NCBI RefSeq assembly: GCF_933775445.1
Contig: NC_065876.1
Span: 28,396,001-28,460,000, forward strand
Length of the DNA stretch: 64,000 bases
From: Argentina anserina
Lineage: Eukaryota; Streptophyta; Magnoliopsida; Rosales; Rosaceae
Direction of reading: 5' to 3'
Shown in pieces: positions 24,373-38,142 of this stretch. The notes beneath the pieces were generated by a model, which was not told the DNA's origin, did not search any database, and was given only the letters and a program-made list of their open reading frames with translations. Both the position numbers and the translations under genes were made by a program. Positions within the stretch are counted from its first letter, which is position 1. The number at the start of each line of letters is the position of its first letter.

Positions 24373-24687
24373 AGTTCTTGATAGAGTTTGCTGAGAAAAC
24401 AAGAGTGCCTAGTGTGGCCTCTAGCGCTCTTGCATTTGACATTGTAAAATATACATGCCGTCTTCCTCTATCTTATTTAATATCTTCTTGTTATCAAAAC
24501 GAAAACAATAATAATAGTTCGATCAGCTTGCTTTGGCAATATAGCAATAGTGAGGTAGCTAGCTAAGTAGCTAGGTAGGTAGACATGGAATACATTGAGA
24601 GTTGGGAATTTATTGAAATGAGGACATCGCTTTACTATGTTGAACAACAAATCATCATGCATGACACAACATTATATTGGAAAATGT

Positions 24688-25432
24688 TTTAGCACCACAA
24701 TATAACTTCAAATCTGACATTTTAATCTTATGTGACATGTCATATCACTATTTCACGTCAGTAATTAAAATATTACAAAATTTTATTTTTAAATAAAAAA
24801 ATAATTATATCCTTGTAAATAATTTAATTTTTTATCATTTATTTATTAAAGATGATTTCATCAATAATTAAGGGATAATTAATTACCAAAACAAAAGAAT
24901 ATTACCAAAAAATTTCATCTAATTGAATTAATCAATTATCTTTGAATTTGTGTATCCTCTTAATTAAGAATCTTACAAAGAAAACTCTTTTTTCTGTCAT
25001 TAAATATGTCAAGAAAATTTTCAAATTTAATTCATGACTTTTTAGTTTCTAAATTTTATTTTCTTTTATGAATTATATTAAAGGCTAGAATTAATTACTA
25101 CAATTACTATATATTCTCTATTGAATTATTAATTATATTACAAAAATATAAAAAAATCTCTAACAAAATTATTTAGGATACACACGTCTATATTTTAATC
25201 AGACGAATTAAAAGCATTATCTTGATGAAAAAGAAAAAGAAATTATAAAAAAAGAACCACAAAAATATAATTTCTTATAATGATCTAGAGCTGTTAGATT
25301 AATAAGAATATGATTATCTTTTCATTAAAAATGATATTTAATAATTATTTCAATTAATGACGTGACAATGTAACAGTGCATGTTACATAAGATTATGACG
25401 CTGATTCTAGCATCATATTGTGGCACCCTAAC
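24688..25432. mobile_element. MITE with long terminal inverted repeats, about 745 bp
   Basis: The first ~90 bases (AGCACCACAATAT, then ATCTTATGTGACATG and TCACGTCAGTAATT) match the reverse complement of the last ~90 (GGTGCCACAATATGATG, ATCTTATGTAACATG, TCACGTCATTAATT) with moderate divergence. The interior is AT-rich and non-coding. No clear target duplication was found, so the superfamily is open. A Mutator-like origin fits the long repeats. Confidence 0.75.
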
Positions 25433-27720
25433 CATGCTCACATTGAGTTTTCTTTGGCTAGTAACGCATTAAATTAGGGTAAATGCTGAGCAATTTCTTA
25501 GGACTATTGTGCCATTGTGTTGCAATTACCTATTATTGTTTCATTTCAAGAATTAATCCTTGGTCTGTCTTGGTTCGCCCTTTTCAAAATCCAGTTATAT
25601 ATTTTCCAATCAGTCGACTCGATATCTAGCTTCTATAAATGCAAACACAAATGCATGAAAAACCCTAATAATGTTAGCTAGAGGTCTGCAACCGACACGT
25701 CGTTTCAATGAAAAGTTAGAGTCGTTCTCACACAAAATCCATATTTAGTATGCAAGAAAAGTACGTGGTGGTGAACCAATGAGGGTACGTACGCTTGGCG
25801 CTATACAATATCCCACAGAAAATCTCAAATCGCCAGCAACAAACAAAATGTGGTCTCTGTGCGGCACTGCTGCTCTTTTAGAGAGAGAAAAAAAAAACAA
25901 AATCGGACCACAAGCCAATGAAACCAGAACGGAAAGTCACATCAAGACGTCGTGAGTGTACTAGATTCTCTTGGAATTCCTTGCTATACAGTAGTAAAAT
26001 GGTCTCAGCCATAAGTTAAAATGGATCTGTCGACCAGTTCGATCATCCCCATGGACCCAAAATCATGTTTGAGTTTGACAATATTATTCGAAGAACAGAG
26101 AACAACGGTAAGCTACCCAAAAACAAAAAACAAAAAACAGAAAATGGCTCCAAGGCTTCACCAAAGGGCACACGGCCAGTTTCATCCCTAACCCCCTCAG
26201 TGTTCTATCGGCCGCCCTCAGTTGTGATGTTGTGGCTCGTGACCCTTCTATTCTGGTAGGATTTGGTTTCTGCACATAAACCATGGCCTGGCTTACTTGA
26301 AGAATAGGCGCCCCGTGTTTTAGTTCATTGGCCATTGGAGCATTCCATTCGCCACTTCTCATTGCGCAACTCCTAATCAAACTCTGTCTGTCCCCAGTTC
26401 TAGCTTCCTCATATGCTTCCTGATTTGTTGCGGCCCCAGTACGTGCTTGACTTATTCTGCTCAACCTTTAACTTTTACCAGTTGTATTTTATTTCTGCAA
26501 GATCTGATTATGTATTTTAATAATCCAACTAGTTTCTCTAATCCAACTCTAATTAAACAAGGTAATCGCATTTATTTGTTTAGAGCTAGCTTTTCGCGAC
26601 AAGCATTTGGCTACTACCACAGTACCACCTAATGCTGCCCTTTCCGATTTTCATACTCGATATGATCCAGGTAGCTACCAACACTGCAGTTTATACGTAT
26701 GACATGCAGTATTCTTTGCATGGTACGTGTACTTCTGCTGCTGCGAAATGCCCTATTGAAACAGCACCATACAATCTCTGAAACTAAAGATAAGAAAGTC
26801 GAGAACATACGTATGCTGTGAGATAACCCCAGAGATCTCTTACTGTTGATGAGTGAACACCTTCAAAGCCCTAGCTCAGAGAATTAAAACGAATTTACTA
26901 ACTTCAAGGAATGACAACGAGTTTAATAATTATTTCACGTCCTTGACGACGAAAATAACAATCTATCTATTAGAGTATATCAGCTGGTGCCTCCATTCTT
27001 TACGTATGTATATACGTATGGCCAGTATATTTAATCATAGGTATATGCAGTCACTGTCATCTTAATTTGCAATATAAAGTTGAAGTGCAGGCAGATATTT
27101 ATGGCCTGCTTTTCAAGTGAGATATTGAAGGAAACATATCATTTGATTTTTTGTTTAGTCCCGTGGCCTTCTTTGACCTAGAATAATAATCCTCGTTCTA
27201 GGCTTTTCCTCTATTCTGTAAATTGTACTGTTGTATAGGAAGCTACAAATATAGTTTGGTCCAATGAAACGTATATTCAAATGTAAATACATTGTCATGA
27301 TTCATGGAATTGATCGGGTATATGATGTTGCCATTGTGACTTGTGAGTAATAGAATACAACATAGTTCATGAAAGTCGAATATCCAACTTGAAGCTAATT
27401 GCAGGCAATGCATTTCGAGTCTTAAAGTACGTGTCATGAGTTCAATTGAAAGTTTAAATTTCAATGTGCGTAGTATGCGAAATATTTTTACAACGTAAAC
27501 ATCAGAAATCTTCCTACTCTAACTAGAGTCTATAAAGAAACGAAAATGAGTTTCTCTCACTTATAACAAGCGATCAGATCATCAGAATATGTATGTGAAA
27601 CCATATAGTCCCTCGACGTACCAAAGGATACGCCCAATTTGTACAGATTCTACGTGATCGACTTCTAATAACTAACCTTTGATATATACCGTATGAGATA
27701 GAAATGTATAGTGATGTATG

Positions 27721-27766
<46 letters not shown>

Positions 27767-28802
27767 TAAAAAGCTTTTAATTTTATTCTAAAAAAGAAAG
27801 AAAAGGAAAGGAAAGGAAAGCATGCAGTTGATTTTCGAATTCCAGCCGCTAGCAGCTAGGGTATCCGTACATAGCTTCATCATCCACGGTAATGCATGCA
27901 TTATGAGTATGGCATTATGCATATACATCCCTAATCATTACATTGGTCAGTTGCAATTTTCTATCCTTAGTTTTCCTTTTCTTCTGTAATTAAAATATAG
28001 CAAGGTGTAATCCAACAAACAATATATATAGCAAGGTCTATGTACTGAACGTACACTACGTATCAAAACCTTGTTTTATATTTATGTCCAGACCCAGAGA
28101 CTCGCTCCTGTTTAAGACCTTGCTTGCACGGACTTCCCAGATGCATGGTGTCAATGCTTACTTTCACATACACGTTGCATCTAAACAGACCGAAAATGAT
28201 TGATATGTTGATTTCTTTAATTAATTCGATCCCGATCGGAAACTGAATTATTCCACAGTAATATAATTAATTTGCTATCACAGGTCTTACCATATATATT
28301 ACGGTATAGGGAGTACGTAAGAACTTAACCTGATTGAAATTTTTTGCAAAGCCAATTGCATGGTTTAAGTTCAGACTTTCATTTGCATTCTTGAGAGGAA
28401 ATGAAAATCCAACATTCCGTACATCTTTACTTGTCTTTGAAGAAATATAAACATGCATAATTTCCTAATGGATTGGGAGTATGAGAACAAAGTCAACCAT
28501 TTAACAACGACTACGTACGAAGAAATAGTCAACTTCAAGTATTCGATAAAAAAACATTTACATTGGTTTTTTTATTTTTAACTTGGCCGATTGAATCAAC
28601 CAGTGTGGCTACGTGGTTTACAATTAATCGAGTATGATCTACCCACCCTCATAAAACACATTGATATAATTTCAACTCCATTTTAAAATTTAAAAATAAA
28701 ATGAAAATTTTACTAGCTATAAGGTAGAAACTTCATTCATAAACGTAGAAGATTAGAGATAAGACCAACAAAGAAAATATTACAAAAATATATATTAAAC
28801 CT
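25433..28802. other. Gene-free AT-rich DNA with a TA microsatellite
   Basis: No gene is supported. A (TA)n run occupies about 27722-27762 and is followed by an AAAGG-type purine repeat (27792-27820). Short ORFs, including one of 126 codons on the minus strand (26084-26464), have no recognisable domain. Confidence 0.45.
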
Positions 28803-29082
28803 CAGTGACGAAACTATGAAGAGATCAGAGGGAGCTATGGCCCCGCGGTAAGTTAAAAAAATTCTTTTAATTATGATATAATTATGTGTAATTAGGGTCA
28901 AAATTACTATAATTATGATATAATTGTGTAGAATTAAGGCATAATTGTATATATAATAATAAGCTTATATTATATATATGATATAATTATATATTAATTA
29001 ACATTTAATTCAAAACTTGGTATATATTGGTCATTTCATAAATTTTGACCCCTCCGGTTACTTGTTTCAAGATCTGTCACTA
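28803..29082. mobile_element. Small hAT-type MITE, 280 bp
   Basis: The left end CAGTGACGAAAC and the inverted right end TAGTGACAGATCTTGAAAC are similar. Flanks TTAAACCT (28795-28802) and TTAGGCCT (29083-29090) match at 6 of 8 positions, which fits an aged 8-bp hAT duplication. The interior is AT-rich and non-coding. Confidence 0.6.
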
Positions 29083-29698
29083 TTAGGCCTCTAACTAAGA
29101 CTTCGTGTATTGACAAATTCATGAAGGCAACTAGACCACGATCCCGTACACAAATAAGGTCTACTCAATTTCAAGGCAACATTATGCTCATTGTTGTGCA
29201 ACATTGTTCCAAATCTAATTTAGATTTATTATTCTGCCTGGCTAATTTGTTCCAAGAAAAACAAAAATTATTTATTGCAATTATACCAACATACGTATTG
29301 TACGTAAATATATATATACCTGTATAGTTACGTGGTTCAACTCCTAGGCTTGTAATTCCGATGTAATAAAGGCAGCAAGGCATGAAGCATAGACGTGAAG
29401 TTGAACCCGCCACTAGACAGACCTGGGAGTTGTGCCGTCAACATTACTAATATTCTGTGTACTCACCACACTACATGACACTGACATGTGGTGTACCCAA
29501 CTAATTATATTATATCATGCTATAATTAACATACACGCGGTTAAAATCACAAAAATTTATTTACATATAAAAATTATTCAGAAATAATAATAAAAATGAA
29601 TCAACAACTTTAATCACGGTATATATAATAATTAAATCCGATAAAAGTTTCAAACCGGTTCGCATCTTGATACCGTGGGTCCCTCACTCTCCGTGTGA
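29083..29698. other. Intergenic DNA upstream of nitrate reductase
   Basis: AT-rich with no gene. It probably includes distal promoter sequence of the gene at 29886. Confidence 0.4.
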
Positions 29699-29735
29699 CA
29701 CGTGCTCCCCCAGCCAACCCGGGGGCCTATATAAG
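29699..29735 (+). promoter_or_regulatory. Core promoter of nitrate reductase: G-box and TATA box
   Basis: CACGTG lies at 29699-29704. A TATA box (TATATAAG) lies at 29728-29735, about 150 bp before the start codon, followed by a CT-rich leader as expected for a plant transcription start near 29760. Confidence 0.65.
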
Positions 29736-29885
29736 TCTCCCTTCCCCCTTCCCTCATTTTCAGAGATCCCAACTCTCTCCATCGTTCTCTCTTTTTAGTA
29801 CACCAAAAAAAGAGGAGAGAGAATCTTTCCCATTTATACCCCACCCCCACTCACGAAAACTTACAAAACCTGAACCTAAAAAACT

Positions 29886-32800
29886 ATGGCTGCCTCAGTC
29901 CAGAACCGTCAGTTCCCCCACATCGACCCCGCCATAAACGGCGTCGTCCGCTCCTCCTTCAACCGCCACTTTCAAGAGGTCCCCAAAATCTCGGCCCCGG
30001 TGGACGACGACGACGGGTATTTCTCTAGCGACGATGACAACAACGAGAGCATAGAAGGGTACATGGACTTGGTGCGGAGAGGCAACAGTGAATTAGAGCC
30101 GTCGATCTTGGACCCCAGAGATGAGGCCACTTCCGACAACTGGGTGGAGCGCAACCCCAGCATGGTCCGCCTCACTGGGAAGCACCCTTTCAACTCGGAG
30201 CCGCCGCTCAACCGACTCATGCACCACGGCTTCATCACCCCGGTCCCACTCCACTACGTCCGCAACCACGGCGTCGTCCCCAAGGCCTCGTGGCACGACT
30301 GGACCATCGAGGTCACCGGCCTGGTGAAGCGGCCGGCTCGGTTCACCATGGACCAGCTCGTCACCGAGTTTCGCGTCCGCGAGCTCCCAGTCACCCTCGT
30401 TTGCGCGGGAAACCGCCGCAAGGAGCAGAACATGGTGAAGCAGACCATCGGCTTCAACTGGGGCGCCGCCGGCGTCTCTACCTCCGTCTGGCGGGGCGTG
30501 CGCCTCCGCGACGTCCTCAAGCGTTGCTGCATCTACAGCCGTAAAGGTGGGGCCCTCAACGTCTGCTTCGAAGGAGCCGAGGACCTGCCAGGTGGCGGTG
30601 GCTCCAAGTACGCCACCAGTCTGAAGAAGGAGATCGCCATGGATGAGAGCCGTGACATCATTCTTGCTTACATGCAAAACGGCGAGCGTTTAGCCCCGGA
30701 TCACGGGTTTCCGGTTAGGGTGATCATCCCCGGTTTTATTGGTGGCCGGATGGTCAAATGGCTCAAGCGCATCATCGTGACGACGACAGAGTCGGACTGT
30801 TATTATCACTACAAAGACAATAGGGTCCTTCCTTCATGTGTCGACGCTGAGCTCGCCAACGCTGAAGGTAACTTATTCAGTTAGTTACCTATTGATTGTA
30901 GAGAAGTGTGTAGTGTAATGGAGCTGATATTGTTACTGTGTGCAGCATGGTGGTACAAGCCGGAGTACATAATCAACGAGCTGAACATAAACTCTGTAAT
31001 TACGACGCCGTCTCATGAGGAGATATTGTCGATAAACTCGTGGACGAGGCCGTACATCTTGAAAGGCTATGCATATTCCGGTAAGTAGCTACCAACGATC
31101 GATAAATTATCCTTTTTTTGTTGTTCAATTCTATATATATCAGACAGCATCTTTTAAATGGAATATCCATTGAAACACGTAGTTGGGTGCAATGTAAGAG
31201 AGTGTGCATTCGTAAAATAGGGTGATGTTTATTTTGATGAAGACACAGTTCATGAGGTTTATCTGCTGTGCAACGGTGTATGTATAACATACACTGATGT
31301 GTGATATAGATTGAATGTCATAACATGCACATAGAATGTGTGTAATAATGTGTGGAAGATGAGGCTGCTGCATAACATGCAGCAATGTAGGCTAGAATTT
31401 TCCCAGTTCATGCATGCGTTGGATATATAAATGCATATGTATCTTGACTTCTCGTTCTTGTTTTATTCGTGGTCTTTCTGTGCGAAATTTGTACTTTCCA
31501 TGACACATTTTTCAAATGACGTAAATATTTTGCTGAGTTCATTGTTTCTCTGAACATAAACATGAAAACTGAGGGCGGTCGCCGTCACTAATACTGTTTA
31601 TACGAAACTGATATTTTATCACATTTGTGATTTTTATTCTACTTCATTTTCACATGATATTTTTATTTTATTTTTACGGCGTGATATGAACTTATAACGT
31701 TAATTAGCCGCTATTACGTCGGATCCAAAATAATGTTAACATCGACATTGAGTAGTTTGGTAAATCCAAATACACGTACATGGTTTCGAGGGAGCAGGAC
31801 AGCCGTTGGTAATGCTTTGCATCCAACCAATGAACATCTGAACATCGTCTTTATCTTTATCTTTATTTTCATAAGAACATAACATGAAAAGAAAGCAACA
31901 TGTTAGTTTCATTACTGCCTATGGGGGGCTATCAGCTATGCACGTTTGGGGTTTAAACTATGTGTTCTTAATTCTTGTGGGGCGATTACAGGCCTTCATC
32001 AATTCATGGATTATGACTTATACGAGTGTTGGGTGGTTTTTACAGGAGGAGGAAAGAAAGTGACACGAGTGGAAATTACTCTGGACGGTGGGGAGACATG
32101 GCAGGTCTGCAATCTGGATCACCAAGAAAAGCCGAACAAGTATGGCAAATACTGGTGCTGGTGCTTCTGGTCACTGGAGGTCGAAGTGCTCAACTTACTC
32201 GTCGCCAAAGAGATTGCCGTGAGGGCTTGGGATGAAACCCACAACACTCAACCCGAAAAGCTCAACTGGAATGTCATGGTAAGATTCATTCATGCACTAA
32301 TTGGCTCCTTAGTTATATTAATCAAGTTTAATTAACATTCTTTTGCTGGAATCTACTGGCCGGGTTCCTTCTTTCACGTCATGTGGTTCTTGTTGTTGTT
32401 CGTGTCTTTTCAAATTGTTTAGTTCATACATCAACTTGGCAATTTGTGATGGGAACTGTCTCTGTTGCTGTTTTATATTTGAAAGCATCATCTTAGGAAT
32501 ATAGATTATTCAAATAGTCTCCTATTGGTGCCTTCAACCTTGGATCCTTAAGCCTTGGAACTCCCCTTAATCACCTATTTTAATCGTCCAAGAATTAAGA
32601 ACATTTTCTTCATAAAAAATAGGAAATAATAATATTTGATTTATTGGTTGGCGGGAAAAGAAAGAACCTAGTGGTTTTCATACATATGGCTGTAATTGTT
32701 GACCCCATTAAAAACAAAAATGGGGACCTTTAAACTCTTCTTTGATTGTGATTTGTGAGAATAGTACACATAATGCAACTAATGTTTTTGTAGATGTAGA

Positions 32801-34209
32801 CCTTTAATTAGAACTTTGAGTCTCTTTGCTAATTGGTTTGAACCGCACTTACATATGTGCAGGGAATGATGAACAACTGTTGGTTCCGAGTGAAAATCAA
32901 TGTGTTGCCACACAGAGGAGAGATTGGAATAGTGTTCGAGCATCCAACCAAACCCGGAAACCAATCCGGTGGGTGGATGGCGAAAGAAAAACGCTTGGAT
33001 CAGATTGAAGCCACCGCGACCCTAAAGAAGAGTGTGTCTTCACCCTTCATGAACACTTCCAGCAAGGTTTACTCAATGTCCGAAGTCAAGAGGCACAACA
33101 CCCCTCAGTCTACATGGATTGTTGTCCACGGTCACGTCTACGACTGCACTAGATTCCTCAATGACCATCCCGGCGGTGCTGATAGCATTTTGATCAATGC
33201 TGGAACAGATTGCACGGAAGAGTTTGAAGCAATACATTCCGATAAGGCCAAGACAATGCTCGAGGAGTATCGAATAGGTGAGGTGATTGGTACCACAGGT
33301 TACACCTCCGACTCAAGCTCCCCTAATAATACCGTCCATGGGTTACCAAGAACATCAACTGTGGATTCTATGTCTTCTCTGACGAATTTTTTGGCCCCTA
33401 TTAAAGAAGTCACACTAAAAAGCGTTGCGCTCGTTCCACGCGAGAAAATTCCGTGTAAGCTTGAGAAGAAGACCTCCATTTCACATGACGTTAGAGTATT
33501 CAGATTTGCATTGCCTTCAGAAGACCAGGCTCTAGGGTTACCGGTGGGCAAGCACATATTCTTGTGTGCTACGATTGATGGCAAGCTTTGCATGAGGGCT
33601 TACACACCAACCAGCTCGATTGATGAGATTGGGTATTTCGAGCTGGTGGTCAAGGTCTACTTTAAGAATGTGCACCCTCGGTTCCCTCATGGTGGACTCA
33701 TGTCACAGTACTTGGATTCTCTCCCGATCGGGGCAGCTCTAGACGTGAAGGGTCCTTTGGGTCACATAGAGTACAATGGTAGAGGTAACTTTTTGGTTCA
33801 CGGTAAACCTAAGTTTGCAAAGAAGCTCGCCATGATTGCTGGTGGAACGGGGATCACACCCATCTACCAAGTAGCACAAGCCATCCTGAAAGACCCCGAG
33901 GACGAAACCGAAATGCACGTCGTGTATGCTAACCGCACTGAGGAGGACATCCTGTTGAGGGAAGAGCTCGACAGTTGGGCTAAGGAGCATGAGAGGTTTT
34001 ATGTGTGGTATGTGGTGGAGAATGGTAAGGAAGGCTGGCAATACAGTGTGGGATTCATCACGGAGAGTATACTGAGGGAACATGTTCCCGACGGATCGGA
34101 CGATTCTCTTGCGTTGGCGTGCGGACCGCCGCCAATGATTCAGTTTGCTGTGCAGCCCAATCTGGAGAAGATGAACTATGATGTTAAGAATTCATTGCTG
34201 ATATTTTGA
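29886..34209 (+). CDS. NIA: Nitrate reductase (NADH)
   Basis: Four exons (29886-30867, 30946-31080, 32046-32278, 32863-34209) join to 898 residues, the usual length. Introns are GT-AG and the three-intron layout fits plant NIA genes. It reduces nitrate to nitrite in the cytosol with NADH, the first step of nitrate assimilation. Domains in order: acidic N-terminal tail; molybdenum-cofactor domain with the ligand Cys173 ([14 protein letters not shown]); dimerisation domain; hinge 1 with the 14-3-3 site (LKKSVSSP, 504-511); cytochrome b5 with heme histidines at HPGG (552) and IHSD (575); FAD domain (RAYTPTS, 695-701; GGLMSQYL); NADH domain (GGTGITP, 777-783; CGPPPM, 870-875). The C-terminus ([11 protein letters not shown]) is intact. 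The 14-3-3 site has Lys506 where family members usually carry Arg. All cofactor residues are present, so it is probably functional. Confidence 0.97.
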
Positions 34210-36164
34210 AGGGTGGAGCTAGCTAGATCCACAGTAATATGTACATTATAATTAGTCTTGTATCATTGTTTTTTTTTTTTCCACTTGGAGAAATGGGGGG
34301 AAATTCAATTAGATGGGTTTTTTTAGATGGAATAAAGTCCGTTGTACTCTCGATCAAATTGTCATTCTTTTTTCTCATGCTCAGAAATATGTCAATGCCA
34401 TTACATAGTTTGTACATCAAATTTTTTGCATTTCATCAATACCATTACTTAGTTATATACCAAAGCCTGCGGTTTCATGACTTTCATAATGCCACTCCAT
34501 GGTTGTATACCAAAGCCTTGTTTTTCATTATGTTAATATCATATACCCAAGTGTGTATTGGAAATTTAAAAACTCTTTACCGGTCTTATTTGTACTTTTA
34601 TTGGCGCTTTTTTTTAAGTTAACTCGAAAGCTCATTAGGTTTAATCCTATCGAGTAGCATATTTCTCGTCTTTCACGACTAGGTCAAGTATTTACGGATA
34701 TTATATTTTCTAATTTGATTATTAGATCATGGTTCAATGTATTTATGTTGTGATATAATTATGAAAAATATAACATTGTTATTTTAGGTGAGTTAAGTGG
34801 AGCGTTCAATCATTTTGTCGTTTAGTTTGTTGATAAATTATTATTTTAAAGTTATCAATAATGCGATAGTTAGGAAGAATTTTTCGGTGAACTAAGTAGA
34901 AAGCCCCAAGAACGCCATGTTCTAGAAGCTCAAACTATGTGATTGAATAAATCTTCTCTATCGGTCGAGCGTTAAACTTGTTGATCTATCTTCTTATTTT
35001 CTTCTTTTGGTATAGCCGAAAGGTCAGCTGTGAACTTAGTTTCCGCGTCCAACCCCCAGCATGGCTCTTCTTAGCTCTGATGGACTTGTTGGGAATCGTA
35101 TTAACTATTAAGCACATGAAGATCGAGTCCTTATCCATATCCATACGCAGACACGAACCAACCTGGGTTCCATTTGACAGCAGCCATTTTGAACGGAAGA
35201 GTACAGATATAATGGAAAATTCCCAATGTGGTATTAAAACAAACTATTAAATATATATTGCACAGTACTCACATTAGTACAATCTAGGATTAGCTTATGC
35301 AAGTGGCTTCAATTATAATATTATTACCTTGCAATTGGACTTCAACGATCGAGTTCAACCTAACTGGAAACAGTTCCAAAGTTGTTGGGTTGTTTATGAC
35401 AGTCAACTATGATGTAGCACGGCCTGGCCGGGAGTTGCGTATGTTAGTTTGAGGGTGTTGCGTGACAAAATGCAAGTTGTTCATGCCTTTTCTTTGCCTG
35501 GAATTAACTTCAATAGATTTCTACCAAGTTGGAGATCAACGAAATATATATATGAAAGAGACTTCAAATGTAGCGTGAAAACAACAAGATTTGGAGCAAG
35601 CAGTTCTTCAAACATGAGTTGCCAACTTGCCATCCATTTAAGCTTTTATCTTTCTGTTCTGCAAATTAAATCTCATTAATTTAAAGTTCCATCTCTAAGT
35701 TGTTATCATTAATTATGAATCAGTGTGCCGCACTTGACTTCTAAGTTGTTATCATTATGAATTAGTGTGCCAACCTCGCTCAGTGGATATCCATACACAT
35801 AGCGAGTATTTTCATTAGAATAATTAAGCTGAGGATTAGTTGAGAATTTTAAAATTAATAGTTTATAATATCTACTTTTCAGTCAAATTATTAGCCAAAA
35901 ATATCGCGTGCTAAAGTGAGATATGAGATACAACGTGGCCGATAATCAAAAATTTGAAAAACCTACCGACTTTTGCTAGAATTAGATGTGAGAGTGAAGA
36001 GAATGTGATCCTTAATAGTGAAAAATTAATACAGGATAGGACTCATAGGAGTGATAGATTAAGATGATTAAGGGAATACAAGGAGACATTTAACGCGATA
36101 TGATTGACATAATTATTAAAATAACAACAGAAACTTTTATGAGAATGAATATAATTCCTTAAAT
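34210..36164. other. 3' UTR of NIA and gene-free DNA
   Basis: The first 200-300 bases are presumably NIA 3' UTR. Short ORFs have no recognisable domain. Nothing else is seen before the MITE. Confidence 0.45.
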
Positions 36165-36916
36165 GTGTTGCTAAATGTACCCATTAAATTTTTAGTAGAC
36201 CCAATAAAATTAATTTTATTTGAATATATTAACTTTAATAAATATATTTCCCTTACTACCCTCTGCTTATACCCAGCAAACAATCACAGCCATCGCATAA
36301 ATGCCCTCAATCCCCTCATCTGTGACTATGTTTGTGCAACACATTGGGTTTAAGTTGTTGGTTAGATTGGTGTGTGAGAGGAGGTGGAGATCACATATAT
36401 TCATGGTCATAAGGTTGGGTTTTATTGAAAGTCAGAAGAGGAGGGGTCGAAAAGATACAGTATCGATGTATCTTTCATCCATATCATTCCATGCTCCAAC
36501 CCTAGAATTGTTCTTTTAAATTTCATACTCCCCAACCCAAAAATCGTTCTTATTGCTTCCGTATTGCCAGCAATGTTCATCCTCTTTGTTGCATTATCAT
36601 TGATGATTGTTCACATAACCATAAAACCATTTGGAGAGGTATGTGAAACCACCAGATAACAGATTCAATTGATTTTCAATTGCTCATTGCTATTCCACCG
36701 CAATTATCCTTCTCTATAGATTCTCATACATCCCAAAATTATAATCAGAGCTGACACAATAGGAGTTGTGACCGACGGTCTGAAGTGTTTGAAGACACTT
36801 TGATGGGTACAAAGATAAGGGCAGTAAGGAAATTTCGTAATTTAATTGCATATATTTAAGAATAAATAATTTTACTGGGTATACTTAGAGATTTATTGGG
36901 TACATTTAGAAGCACC
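36165..36916. mobile_element. Mutator-like MITE, 752 bp
   Basis: An exact 11-bp direct repeat ATTCCTTAAAT lies at 36154-36164 and 36917-36927. The ends are inverted repeats of about 60 bp: GTGTTGCTAAATGTACCCA at the left, and GGTGCTTCTAAATGTACCCA read inward from the right. They continue with AAAT, TA and ACCCA blocks. Long inverted repeats with a 9-11 bp duplication are typical of MULEs. No transposase frame is present. Confidence 0.8.
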
Positions 36917-38056
36917 ATTCCTTAAATTGATCAATACTGAAAAGAAATTTTGAACTTCTCTTAAATAGGGTAAGACCATATACTTCTTCCGAAATAAAGT
37001 TAACGTTATTTAAAAGCAAAACAAAACATTTGTGAAGTTGATAGAATATAGATTCAGGCTTGTTTTTGTTTTCCGTAGAAATACATACCAATCGTGAATC
37101 GTATCATTCAATTCCACATGTTTAATCATGTACCTGGTACGTTTTCAATATATCTATTTTTCAAACTTTTTTAATATATGTAATTCACTCACAAACTTAT
37201 CTGCATTTTCTGCAGATTTGGAGGGATTTTTTTTCTATAGATTCATGCAATTTCTTCGATTAGAATAAATTACTTGATTTAGTTAAATTTTATGTTTTGC
37301 ATACCGGCATGGGTCGTGTTTGATCCCAAAACCAAAATTTTGCTTAATGTGAGCCTGAATTTACAGATGTTAAAAGACATATCAAGCCCAAGGCCTAGCC
37401 CAATTATTGGTATTATATATAGGAATTGATATGTTGACCCAAAAAAAAAAGGAATCTGACCTTGATTATTGACTGCCAAATTGCCAATGCATGTACGTAA
37501 GTACGTATCAGATGTCATGTATTGATGTATAGTGATGTGATGCTAGTTATCAAGTAAATTCAGATCGTGAAATATCATGTCCGAATCATTCTTCTCTTTA
37601 ATAATGATAGTAGTCATGGGATCAACTATAAAAATATAATCTAGAACAAGCATATATGTTTGCCTTAGCGATGGACACTTTCTTGAGTTTCTTCGCAGAA
37701 TCAAGGATAGCAACTTGCAAAAGATAATTCCTTGATCGAGCACTGGAGTGATATTACAAAGACGGGCGATTCTGTAATATACAGATTTCTATCAAATGCA
37801 TGCGTATAATTTGCGTTTTTTCTTGCATGCGTATAAATCTCAAAGGTAGATTTTTGAATGATTATAGCTTCAGTTAATGTAATTATACATTTACTGTCAC
37901 AATCATCCAGAAATATTATTATCTCAGCAAATTGTACGTAGTTTCATATATATTACACTAATGTATTCTCCAAAAAAGAGAAGCATGCATTCACAAGAAT
38001 AAGAATACAGTCCTATCTTTTGTTCAGGGGAATCCTCTTTTGCTTTACATTGCTTG
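36917..38056. other. Gene-free DNA upstream of the CML gene
   Basis: AT-rich, with no gene seen. The proximal part is the promoter of the gene at 38143. Confidence 0.4.
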
Positions 38057-38066
38057 TATATAAATA
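38057..38066 (+). promoter_or_regulatory. TATA box of the CML gene
   Basis: TATATAAATA stands 77 bp before the start codon, a normal spacing for a short plant leader. Confidence 0.65.
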
Positions 38067-38142
38067 GAGGCGGTTGTCGCAATGAATCTGCAGACTAAAA
38101 GGCCAGACACCTCGAGTGCGTAAGCTCATACCAAGCTGACTC

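Noticed and set aside
26084..26464. 126-codon minus-strand ORF
   Set aside because: No domain, splice context or homologue is recognised, and it lies in a gene-free, repeat-rich area.
30093..30677. 194-codon minus-strand ORF
   Set aside because: It is antisense to exon 1 of nitrate reductase and arises from the GC-rich codon use of that exon.
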